A stretch of DNA of 64,000 nt from Monodelphis domestica (taxonomy: Eukaryota; Chordata; Mammalia; Didelphimorphia; Didelphidae). The DNA is taken from NCBI RefSeq assembly GCF_027887165.1, contig NC_077228.1:107706043-107770042 (forward strand), read 5' to 3'. Each line of letters starts with the position of its first letter. The first letter of the stretch is position 1. Shown piece by piece: positions 25,900 to 38,641 of the stretch. Below the pieces are notes generated by a model that was given only the letters and a program-made list of their open reading frames with translations, was not told the origin of the DNA and made no database searches. The translations under genes were made by a program, and so were the position numbers.

Positions 25900-28800
25900 C
25901 TTACCTTCTGTCTTAATATGACTTCCAAGACAGAAGATTGGCAAGAGTTAGGCAATTGGGTTTAAGTGACTTACCTAGGGTCACACAGCTAGGAAGTATC
26001 TGAGGTTAGATTTGAAACCAGGGTCTCCAGACTCCAGGCCTGGCATTCTATCTACTGTGCTACTTAGCTGTGCTTCAAAATAATATTTTTAACTGTATAA
26101 CAAATATAAGAATTCAAAGCAAACCATTTATATTACAATAAAGATTTTCTTCCTATTCTAGATTCATAAATGCATTAAAACCTATTCACAAACCCGTTCT
26201 TTGTCCAGGAACCCCGGGTTAAGAACCCAGGGAGATAGTCTCTAAAATTCCTCCCAGGTGAAAAATCTATGCTCTTAGGTGGGTCTCCATGTCTCTATCT
26301 AGGACTGTGAACCCTTTAATCCTGGCTAGGATGTCTTCTTATCCTGCTTTTCAAAGAAGGATACGTCTTTAGATTCTCAGTGAATAGAATCCTAAAACCT
26401 CACAGTTTTTAGAGCTGATTAAGCTTTTCTCACAATGATTCTATACTGGAAGGATTATCATCGGCATCCCCATTTTACAGATGAAGCCACTAGGTCTCAG
26501 AGAAGTTTGATGGTTTGCCTAAGATCTCAGAATTAATAAGTGTTGTAGGGAGATGTTTCCATTACAAGCCAGTGCTCTATGCCCTATAGCATGCTTCTTC
26601 AGGACTTGGTAGAAATGCCTCTGATGACTGAGGGTGATGGGACGGGGGAAGAGTTCTATTGGTTTCAGAGAGGATTTTGGTCTTTGTGTGGCTGAATATG
26701 GACCTGAGTTTGTGTACGTGTGCATGGGGGGGTGTAGGGTTGTACCCTGGCATATTTGTATGTCATTGTGTGATTCATAGAATGCTGGAAGCATATGGTA
26801 CCTCAAAGATCCCCTTATCCTTATCTTTATTAGGGTTCATCCATTCATTAGGAGAAAGTACCTCATCCTTATCACTCTCATCTTACAGAGGAGGAAAGTG
26901 AAGGGGGAAAAGAGGGGGGAAGGATTTGCTTACAGACAGAAGGTTTAGTTAGTGGGAGAGTCAACTACAACCAGAGTTTCCTCATTTGAGGCTAAAATTC
27001 TCCCACATCATGTGGTTTCTCTCAATGCTCCTGCTTTGTATTAAGGAATCCAATTGAATTCTTTTTTTTTTTTAAACCTTCCCTTCCATATTAGAATCAA
27101 TACTGTATATTGGTTCTAAGGCAGAAGAGAAATAAGGGCTAACAAATGCTGGTTAAGTGACTTGTCCAGGGTCATACAGCTTGGAAGTATCTGAGGTTAA
27201 ATTTGAACCCAGGACCTCCCATCTATAGGCCTGCCTCTTAGTCCTATCCACTGAGCCACCTAGCTGCCCTCAATTCAATTCTCACTTAACACATTCTTCA
27301 TTTTTTGTATTTGTCATCACAAATGTTCAGTCTTAAACTACCTGCCCCTACATTCCAGCTGGTGTGGGCTTAGAGAATGAATCCTGACTTCAGTCTCAGC
27401 CTGAGTCAGACAGGAGGAGGAGGTTGAAGCTGCTGCCCACACAGTCATCCAAAAGACACTTTGCTGTCAAAGAAGTTTTATAAATGGGACCTTGAGTAAA
27501 TACAAAGCAAGTCCAATGGCTGCCTGTCAATCTAGACATGCACTTGGTCACAGAAGATAACACCTTCTAGTAGAACATCATGTTCATCTCTCCCTATATT
27601 GTTGAGTTCTTTTTTTGCAGGGGGTAACGAGAGGGCTAAAGAGCCATGATTTAATTGATCTAGGGAGCTCTGGGTGGAGGGAGAGAGATCCTTGTATTGG
27701 TGTAGATTGGCAATCGACCTGTTGCCTACAATCATGGACATTACCTCATCACTCTCTTGGAGATGAAAGTGATTTATTTAGTCAAGGAATAAGTGGCAAA
27801 TATTTGACTTAAACTCTAGTTTTGCTGACTTAGAAGCCAGCATTCTTATTCATTCTACTATGTTACCTCTCACATGTCTATTGAGAGAGATGGCAAAGCA
27901 TCACAAAATTTCCTCTAGATAGAATATTTTTTCCATTCATACCTCTCCCATATATGCAAGGAAACACTGTTCTTGGGACTGTAAGCCTTGGACTTTAGTC
28001 CTTACTATGGGTAAAGAAAGGCAACAAGGTATATTGGAAAGAAGATTGGATTTTCTTTTCTTTTCTTTTCTTTTCTTTTTTAACCCTTACCTTCAGTCTT
28101 AGCATCAATACTGTGTATTGGTTCCAAGACAGAAGAGTGGTAAGGGCTAGGCAATGGGGATCAAATGACTTGGCCAAGTTCACCCAGCTAGAAAGTGTCT
28201 GAGGCTATAAAGTCTAGATTTTCAATCAGAAGACCTGAGTTCAAATCCATGATCTTCCATTTAATTGTGTGACCTTAGGAAAATCCATGAGGCAGAGTAA
28301 GAGGAATCCTCCACTTGGAGTTAGAGCAGAACTGGGTTTGACTACTACACAAGAGACTAAATAGCAACATGGAACAGTGGAAGAATGCTTAATTTGGAGT
28401 TAGAGGCTATCATTTTGAGTCTTGGTTTTGTTCTTTACTTAATGTATGTGATCTGATGCATTCTTTTTTTTATCTTTTTTTTAATCTTTTTTTGGATTTG
28501 TCATCAGAAATGTTCAGCCTTAAAATACATATCCTAAATTTTGGCCTCAGTTTCCTCATCTGTAAAATGAAGGGATTGGACTCAATGACCACTCTTACTA
28601 CCCCAGTGCCTAGCTAAGACCTCAAGTCACAGAGAAGGTGCCTATGAGTGCTGGTTGAGGGGGTTTCTTCACCTGGGAGTACCTATCTCAAGGAAATCTC
28701 AGGTCAGTCTTTACCCCTCAAGAAAACCTTTTCAAATGTAAAAATGTCTTATTTTGGCCATGGGATTCCCTCCCACTAACATGGATTAAGGGTTCAACTG

Positions 28801-31800
28801 TCTCTCTGAGGCACCCTGGACTCCACAGAGCTCTTATAAGTGAGTCCTCTTGCACTTCTTGCTCCAGCAGAGGTCACAGTCATGGACACAATTCCCTTCC
28901 TTTCCTCCTGCCCAGGGTATGGAATCCCACCCAAAAGGAACAGTCTCACCTGCTGTAATAGATAGAGAAGACATCTTCCTTCAGCACCCCTTCTGCCATT
29001 ATGTTGTCAAAGACAGGCGTGATTCCACTCATTGACCTCTTAGGGTATCCCAGGCCAAGGATTCCATCGAACCAGGCCAGTCCAAAGGGTATCAGGGGCA
29101 GTGCTGTGACCTCACCAAATACCTGAGTCACCTTGATTTCACCAATCTGTGGGTTTAAAAAGCCAGAGGAGAAAGCTGGCTGACCAGGCACAGTACCCTA
29201 TCAGCCTGACCTGGTGCTGACCTAGGTCACAACAAATCAGCATACTGGTCCCTAACTGAGGATGCAGTCCATTATTAGATTTGGAAGAATTAGGGAAGAA
29301 AAAAAAAAAAGAAAAACAGGTAGTTTTAAGACAGATTCAGAATGCAATCTTTTTGCAGCACTTTTTAAAGATTGGAAGGATAGTCAGAGTGAAGATTGGC
29401 TCCCTGCTCTACCCTAATCCTCTCTGGCTATGGCCAACACTCCCCTCAGCCCATGAGTTGTGCTGCATGACAACCTAACCCCTTCACCACTTCCTGCCTT
29501 CTTATCCTCTTCCAGGATGACCTTGCTATTCATCAAAACCTGATTGCACCTAAATAAAAAATATTCATGGAGTTGTGGGAGGCACAGCCCAAGTTGTCCT
29601 GGACCTTCTCCCTCAGGAATGGCCAGACCTAAAGTCAACCCAAAAGATGAGGACCTGGAGGAGCACTGGGAAGAGAGGAGCAGATTAGACTCTAGGTTAG
29701 ATTGGAATAAATTGGATGTCTTAGTCTTTCTTTCATTTTCTTCATTACCTCCTTTAGCCCCTTCTTCTCCCTATAACATTTCTAATTCCTTCCTTTCACT
29801 CCCACAGATCCCATCCAACTACAGTCCCAAGGGACTGGTCCAACCTTCAGATTGTACTCTGCCCCCACACCCCCAATGTCTCTCTTCCAAACCAAACTGT
29901 TTTCAGGTGATTCTTTTCCCAGGATCTTCTCTCTCAGCTGAGAGCCAATAGGATGCTGCATGGATTCATACAGTAAGTCCTTCTTTACCACTCATTGGCC
30001 TGTGGTTTATCCTCTAAGCTAATATAATGCCCAAATCCAGTCACAATGCTAGTGCCCTCCCTTAGGGAAATGAGGATAGAGGACTTGGAGAATAAGGGAA
30101 GAGATGTATAGAAGAGATTTTTGATTTTCTCAAATCATATCACAGGAGGAAAAGAACAAGGAATGGAGTAGAACCTCTAAGTATTTTACCCTTAAGTGAA
30201 TCACATGCAAATTACACACAAAATTCCATGCAAATAATCCAGATTTTCTTTTTGAAGCAGTAGCTGAACCACCTTGAAGGATAGGTATGTGAGCTGTATC
30301 ACTGCTCCCTAGTGATGAAAGGGAAGTAGCAGAAGTCCATTGTTTCCCAGGATCCCTCTGTTCTCAGAGTAGGCTGACATCCATCCCCTCTCCTTAACCT
30401 TTCCTCTCTCCCACAGGGATTCCTCCAGGATCCTAAATTATGGGAAATTGCTAAGGGGAGCATATTTCCTGTGAAAGGGACTCACAGTCAGTATATCTTG
30501 ACTCAGGAAGCCCTTGACCCGACCAGATGCATAGTGGATGATGAAGTTTGATCCATTCATTTTGTAAGTAGAGGATTTTGAGGCATCATATTGATTGTGA
30601 AACTCTGGGGAAGAGACAAAGACCCAGGTGTTAGAGGAGGAAACCAGACAGGGCAGTTAAGGCAGGAATGCACTGAGATCAGAAGGAGATTGGGCTCCCT
30701 TCTTTGTCACTAACAAGTGACCTTCTCCATCCAGAAAGGGGGCCAACAGATGCTCTCTAACATCCTTCCTAACAGTCTATAATTCTGCAATCTGCTGTCA
30801 GTGGTGGGAGCACAGGTGGGTAGGGTTAAAAGTTTTAGGAATGTGTCAAGTTGTGTGACTCTGGGCAAGTCACTTAACCCCATTTGCCTAGTCTTTGGCC
30901 TTCTGTCTTAGAGTTGTTACTGAGACAGAAATTTGGGTTAAAAAATAATAAAAAATAAAAAAACCTAAAGTTGGTTGAATAGAAAGAGTCCAAAGCAAGG
31001 AAGACTTGCCTTTAACAGGGACTGGCCTGGTGACCCTTCACAAGTCTCTTACTATTCCAGAGCTTAGCTAAGACCCCAAGTCACAGAGAAGGTGCCCATG
31101 GGTGCTGGTTGAGGGGGTTTCTTCACCTGGGAGTACCCATCTCAAGGAAATCCCAGGTCAGGCTGTACCCCTCAAGAAAACCTTTACAAATGTAAAAATG
31201 ACGGATATCTGCTATGTGCCCCACACTCTGTCAGGGCCTAAACTAGGTTTCAGTTTTTTCACATATTGGAATCCAAAGCCTGCTGCAAACAACAGGAAGG
31301 GTGACTTTCATTTGGGATGGAAACCCTGACAGCACCCCCATTAGCAACATAGAGATTCTGGGGAAGCAGAGCTCCTTCTGGGAACTTCCTGGGTGGTCCT
31401 GGATAGTAGGGCTCCTCTAGCCTGTCATCTGTCAGCCTCCTATTTAACCAAAGCAGTTAGCTGGTGTTTACATATGGCTGAAGATTGAATGAACTCTCAG
31501 CTTATGCCTAAGCCCCACTTGCCTTACCCTAGGTAAGCCTCTGTACTCTGTTTAGGATTCCTCCTGAGCTTTGTTCCATCTTTTAAATGAATCAGCTTGA
31601 AGCATCTCTAGTCTTGGGGTGGGGGTGGAGGCAAGAAGTACATAATATATACTGGAGAAATACTTGCTGATTGACTGATTGTCAGAGATAGGGGCTAAGA
31701 ACCTGTGAGAGATGCTAGAATGATATTGATGGAGATCTAATTGCTAGGAGTCATGAGAGCTCCTCGAATGGAGGTTAAATGTCAAGGGTGGAGCAGGTCT

Positions 31801-34800
31801 AAGTGTCAGTGAGGGAGGGCTAAGGGACAGAGAGGGCAATTAAATGTAGGGAATGAAAGCGATCTAGTCCTTGGCAAGGCATTGTTAAAAGTCATGGGGC
31901 TTCCTAGCTGTGTGACCCTGGACAAGTCACTTAACCCCCATTGCCTAGCCCTTACCTCTCTTCTGCCTGGGAACCAATACACAGTATTGATTCTGAAATG
32001 GAAGGCAAGGGTTAAAAAAAAAAGCCACAGGGCTTGAGGGATGAGAATGGGGGCTATAAGCATGGAAACATGAGGCAAAAGTCAGGGTGGGAATGAGGAG
32101 ATGTTTAGGAATACTGTCTTGTCCCTGACTGAGGAAGATCCAGATATATCCCTTGGATGGCCAGGGTCTCAATGCTCCTTCAGGGGATCAGATTTGATTT
32201 CATATCCTCCTTTTATCATTTATCTTTTCTGGTTCAAAGAACAAGAAGCTGGGAGTGAGGACTCCTGGGTTCTATACACAGTTCTGATAGTTCTGGGCTT
32301 TTGTTTCCACTCTAAATAGTGTGATAAAAGTGATAATTATCCCTACCCCTATTGAAAGGATGGATGGGTGGATGAGAGGATAGGAGGGATATAATGACAG
32401 ATTTAGAATGGTTTGGGGCCAAGCACAAAGTTCAACCTCCAAACCAGGAGAGCCTGGGCCTAGGTGCCCAGGGGCTAGGATCTTACCACAGGCTGTATAG
32501 AGTGGGTCACATTGGCTAGAGGGCACCCAAAAGTCAGAAGATCCAGTGTCAAAAACGACTTTGAAGGTTTGGGGTGGGCTGCCAATATTGATCTCACCAT
32601 AATACTGGGTCTGTAGGCATAAAAAAAAGAGAGATGGACTAAGGGCAAATCACCTCACTCCCTTGGACTTCAATTTCTTTTCTACAAAATTAGCAGATTA
32701 AACAAAATGATCTCTTAAGGGAACCTCAAGTTCTGAGATACAGAATAGTGTACTGGAAAGTGTGAGGGACTGGCCAGCTTTTCATTCCCAGCTCTCAAAA
32801 CTATGTGTGGCCTTGGGCTACTCACATAACTTTGCTGAGCCTCAAGTTGCTTATCTATAAAATGGTATGATACCTTCTTGAACCGCATACCTCTAGTATA
32901 AACAAAAACACTTTATAAACCTGAAAGTACTGTAAACACATGAATTGTTACTATTTTTACTTTTCCATAGCTTTCAGTGTTATTTTCTTTGACCTAGAAG
33001 CTGGTTATAACATTCCTAGAAGTATTCATTTGGGAGTTTCTTTCAAAAAGTGATCATAGAGTTCTGTTTCCATTTTGGCTGCTGATTCTAAGTACTCTGC
33101 ATGCTTTATTTTAAAATTTCTTGAAACATATCTAGGCTCTTTTTAAATGGTGCTCCATGGGTAGTCCAGTCTTTCTTGTATTTTTTCTCCTTAATTCATT
33201 TTCTAGTTTAGTCATTTTTGCTATGATATACCTTAGATTTTCTTCTATTTTTTTAAAAGTCATTTAGCTTAGTTTTATTATTGTTTCATGGATTCACTAG
33301 CTTCTTTTTGGTCCAGTCTAATTTTCAAGGAGTTTGTTCTTGGGCAAAGTTTTGTGTCCCTTTGCCAAGCCTTAATTTCTTTCTAATTCTTTATTTCATA
33401 ACTCTTCTTTCCCAATTTTTTTTCTATTGCTCTCATTTAACTGATAAAAGCATTGGAAAAAACCAATCATTTAAAATCTTTTTTCATATCTTCTAGAAAT
33501 TCTGGTTGAATTTGTGCCCTGGGGAGCTTTGGGAGGAAGGGTAAAGGATCACTAGTGTAGGACTTACATCCTCATAATTGGTGAGAATGATAGGGGATAC
33601 TACACCATGCCAAGAGTTCTCTGCCATGTTCAAGTTCTCCAAGTGCTTGCCCCTCATCTTCATGCTCTCTTTGACTGAGATCATTTTCTTGAGGGCAATC
33701 CTAACCAGGAATAGAGGAAAGAAAAGAGAAAAATATTAGAATTTCCCAGGATCCCCTACTCAGTCCCATAAGATTGTTTCACCCATTCCTTTGTCTCCTA
33801 GTTAAGACTACCCCAACCTCTCAGACCATGCAGTAGAGAGCTGCACCTGTTTCTAAGACTGACAGAGAAATTCTAGTACAGAGGTATGGGAAGTTTTACC
33901 TGAACTAGATTAAAATGTAATTGTGATATGTTTAACAAAATAAATAAAAGCAATGAAACATCAAGATTTGTGATTTTCCAAGTCAATATGTGACTCACAG
34001 GGATCCATTTCTAGTGGAGTTTGGCACCACTGGTTGAAAAGCTTCCTTGGCTTCTCTTGGTCAAGGACTTTTTCTTTCATTTAGCCTTAATCCCACCAGC
34101 TTATTTTCTGCATTTAGATGATTATTGCAATGCCCCGACCCCCTCCGCACACACACATACACCCCTGCCACTTCTTCACAAGGAAACAAAATATAACTCT
34201 TCCACACATAATAACTGAGGTATTGGTGGCTACTAGGGCTGAGTGCTGTAGACATTTGTGGCCAGCTAGAGGTTCTAATGGATAGAGTGCTAGACTTTAA
34301 GTCAGGGAGATTTGAACTTAAAGCCTGCCATAGACACTTACCAGTTTTTTGATCCTGGGCAAGTCAATAGTATATATTTCACAAGGTTGTGCGAATTAAG
34401 TGAGGTAACAGCAAAACTACTTTGAATTTTTTTTTAAATTTAAAACTCTTCTCTTCTGTATTAAAATAAAAAAATGACACATCAAGATGGGTATAGAGGG
34501 AACAAGATGATGGAGGAGTCTTGTGGAGAAGAGTCAACAGTCCTATTGCTGAGACCCCTGAAAGATTTTTGAACCTATCTGTCCACCTCAGTGTTGCTGT
34601 CCCAACTGCTATGCTCAAGCTGAGATGCATTCTTGATGTTCAAGGAGAACTCTAGCTCAAAGGGGTATTGGAGGTCATCCAGACTAGCCTTCCATTTTAG
34701 AGGTAGGGAAACTGAGGTCAGGAGACTTGCCCAAGGTCACATCTGAGGCAAGAGTCAAACCCTCTTTTCACTGTACCAGGTACACTAGCAATTATCCCAG

Positions 34801-37800
34801 GGCCACTTTCCATTCCCCAGGAGCATGATGCAAGAAGTCATCTCTGACTTAAGTTTTATTAAGGGCTTTCCTCTTTCCCAGCATAGTCTTCCTGTTTGAA
34901 CACGATCCTTATTGCTGAATGCTCCCAAAATGACATCCTAAATCCAAATACCCTCAACCCAAACATACATTCACACAGTGCTGTGTTGGCAAATGATTAA
35001 CAACTTGCTCTACAGAAGAGGAATGTGCAGAAGATACCGTTTTAAGTTTAATCTGCATTAGTAACATTTTTCTCTATCACTTACTTAAGTTTAGAAAATC
35101 AACAACAACAACAAAAAATCAAGGTCTGATTTGTAGTTTTACAAATTTCAGATGTTCCCCTTGAAAATTAACCATCAACTCTAAGAAGCCTGTATGATTT
35201 ACTCATGACATTTCCCTTACCTAGAATTTAGCATGCTCCTTTCTTTTCTCTGCCTTCTGACAATCTACTTAGTCTACAAGGATCTGCCATTTTCTGGCTC
35301 TTCTGTGAAGCCTTTTCCCAGACCACTTTTCTTCCCAGTGCTCTGTCCTTCCTTTAAATGCCTGTAGAATTTCCTGTTTGTACAACATAGTAGATAGATA
35401 GGTGGCACTATGAATAGAGTTGTCAACTCTGGAGTCAGGAGCACTTGAGTTCAAATCCAGCCTCAGACACTTAATAGCTTTTGTGGGCAAGTCATATTAA
35501 CCTGTTTGCCTCAGTTTCCTCATCTGTTAAATGTGCTAAAGTAGGAATTGGTCAAATGTTCCCTATCTTTGCCAAGAAAATACCAAATGAAGTCACAAAG
35601 AGCAGAACATAAGTGAAAGGATACAATGACGACTGTGTAATATAATACATAATTTTAAAAAATGACAGCTCCAGTTCCACCATTTCCATGAAACTTTTCC
35701 AAACCACTCCCCTCAAATTAGTTTCTCATTCTTCCAACCTTCCCAGAGCATTGTGATCTCTCCTTTTCTGCTTTCACTCCTCACCTTGAATTATAATTTA
35801 AAAATTATAATGAAGGGCTCATTGGGGCAGATAAGTGAATAAAGAGCCAGATTTGGAGACAAGATGTCCTGTTCAAATATGACCTCAGATACTTCCTACC
35901 TATATGACCGCAGGCAAGTCACATAACCATTATAGCTTAGCCCTTACTAGCCTTTTGCTGTGGAACTGATATTTGGTATTGATTCTAAGATGGAAGAAAA
36001 GGGTTGTTTGTTGTTTTTTTTTTTTTCTTAAAATGAGGTGAACATTATGCAGCAATAAAGTACAATGATCAACAATGAATGACTTAACAGCAATTCTAAG
36101 ATGGGAGGTAAGATTTGTTTGTTTGTTTTATTTAAATAAATGAGTAAAGGGCTAACCTCCCTCCCTGGTTGAATGACAACTTCTTAAAGGTTGGAGCCAT
36201 TCTATTTTTATTTTTCTATCTACAACATCAAACACAGTGTTAGCACAACCCTGTTTATCTCTTCTCCTACATAGTCTCTCTTCTCTAGTTTTTCATGTCA
36301 CTACTCTCTCTGGGTCTCCTTCTACCTGCCTGACCTCTCTCTTAGTGTCCCCCTTTCTCTCCAGTCATACAGCCATCCCTCTAGTATAAGCTCTCCTATC
36401 CTCTACTTCAATAGTCTTCTGGATGATCCCCTGCCTCAAATCTCTGTCCCCTCCATTCATCATCCACTCAACTGCCAAAGTGATTTTCCAAAAGCATGTC
36501 ACCCTTCTTTTGGAGTTTTCACTCCTTTATGACTCTTTGTGACTACATTTTGGGTTTTCTTGGCAAAGATACTGGAGTGATTTGCCATTTCCTTCTCTAG
36601 ATCATTTGATAGATGACAGAACTGAGGCAAACAGGGTTATGTGACTTGGCCAGGACCAGTTTATTATATGTCTAAACCTATATTTCAACTTAGGTAGATG
36701 AGTCTTCCTGATTCCAAGTCCAGTTCTCTGTCTACTATGCCAGTTAACTGCCATTTATGTCACCTTTTCTATTAAACTCTAGAAATCTTACAGTTACATT
36801 TACAATTGTTTTTTTGTTAGCAGTTCTTTTTAAGATATAATAAAATACTTTTGATTATTAAAATATCCTTATTGAAGAGAAACAAATTCCTATATTAGCT
36901 ATGTTCTGTGACAGAGGCTGGCACTAGACAACCTGAATCAACCTGACTTTCTCTCAGGGGGTCAGGCTACCAAGGCTTTAGTTCCTCCGAACTCACGGAG
37001 GGAAAAAAAAGGGTTTTTGATAGAGACAGGGACACCCTTTCCCACATTCCTTTCCTATTCTTCCCTGCCCGTTATTTCCTTTTGTATTTCCTGATTGAGT
37101 TGATATTAAAAGTTATCTGTTCCCCAAGCTGAGTGTGAGTGAACAGATCAAGGGGAGACCCTTTGGTCTCGAGTAATGAAGGGGGGACAAGAGGAACAAG
37201 AATGAATCTGGGAGAGTGGCTTTAGCTAAGGAGGGAAGGCAGAAGGGGGAAAATCTTCAAACTCCATCTCCTCTCTCTGAGCCAATTCGTTACATCTGCT
37301 GTCTCCCCTGAACCCCCTGAGAGAAAGTCAGGTTGACTCACACCTGGGCAACAGGAGCTGAGGTAAAGTTGGCTCAGGTTTCTCTTCAGAAATTCCTTTC
37401 AATTGGGAAGTGTTGGGGGGAAAGATTTCCAGTCACCAGCAGGAAAAATGGGTAACCCTCAAGAGAAAGTCTTTTTCCCAACTTCTCTCTTTGGCTTCTC
37501 AAGACTGAGAGACCCTCACTGCTCTCCCAGCCAGAGTCTTCTGCTCCTCCAGATTCCATTCCTAAGGCCCCTCCCCCATTGAGGTGATCAATTTCACATA
37601 CTCTTCAGTCTAGCACTTTTTCTCTAGTGCCAGCCTCTGTCACAGTTCAAAAACTTACGTTTCATTTTTTCCCCTCCTTCATATCCCCTCTTCCCCAAGA
37701 AGGCAGGTCATATGATACAGGTAGTATATATATCATATAATACATATTTCTCTGTTCTTCATGTTGCGAAACCAGACACAGAGTGCTCACACTAGAGAAA

Positions 37801-38570
37801 TAAATGAAATATTAATTCCTCTGCTTGACTTTCAAAGTCCTTCCTGACCTAGCCCCACCCCATCTTTCCAGTCTTACCATTTCTCCCCTCCATACTCTCT
37901 ATAATTTAGTCAAACGTCTTCTCTGTGTCCCTCACACAAGATACTCCATCTCTGGACCCCATGCCTTGCATTGGCTGTTCCCCGATGCCTGAAAAATTTC
38001 CCTACCTCCCTTTCACTTTTTGGCTTCTGTCTACCTATGAAAACAAGTTTGCATGGTACAGCTCATGTCCCTAGATGTTGAGACCCAGAGACTGGTCATT
38101 AATCCTTTTTAGCCTCTTGCTAGAATGGTCCCATGAGGGGAAAGTCTTCCACTTCCCTGTTTCTCATTCTTAGTCCTCTGCTTCCCATGCTTCACTCTTT
38201 ATTAGGCAATTTATTCATTCATTCATTTATTTATTTATAAAACCCTTATCTTCTATAGAGTTCCAAGGCTGAAGAGTGGTTAGGGCTTGGCAATGGGGAT
38301 TAAGTAATTTGCTCAAGGTCACAGATCTAGGAAGATCAAGGTCACAGATCTAGGAAGTGTCTGAGGCTAGATTTGAATCCAGGTCCTCCTGACTCCAGGC
38401 CTGGCTTTCTATCCATTGTACTACCTAGCTACCCCACTCCTGCATTACTTCTTCAAGATTCAACATGAATCCCACCTTCTGCAAAAGGTCTTTTACAATC
38501 TCTTCCTCTCCTTAGTGACTTTCCATGGAAATTATATTCCATCCACTTTGTCTACATACTCTCTCTATAG

Positions 38571-38641
<71 letters not shown>

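Noticed and set aside
38281..38360. Short direct repeat as a possible CRISPR-like array
   Set aside because: Only two adjacent copies inside a SINE and a mammalian genome context; no spacers.
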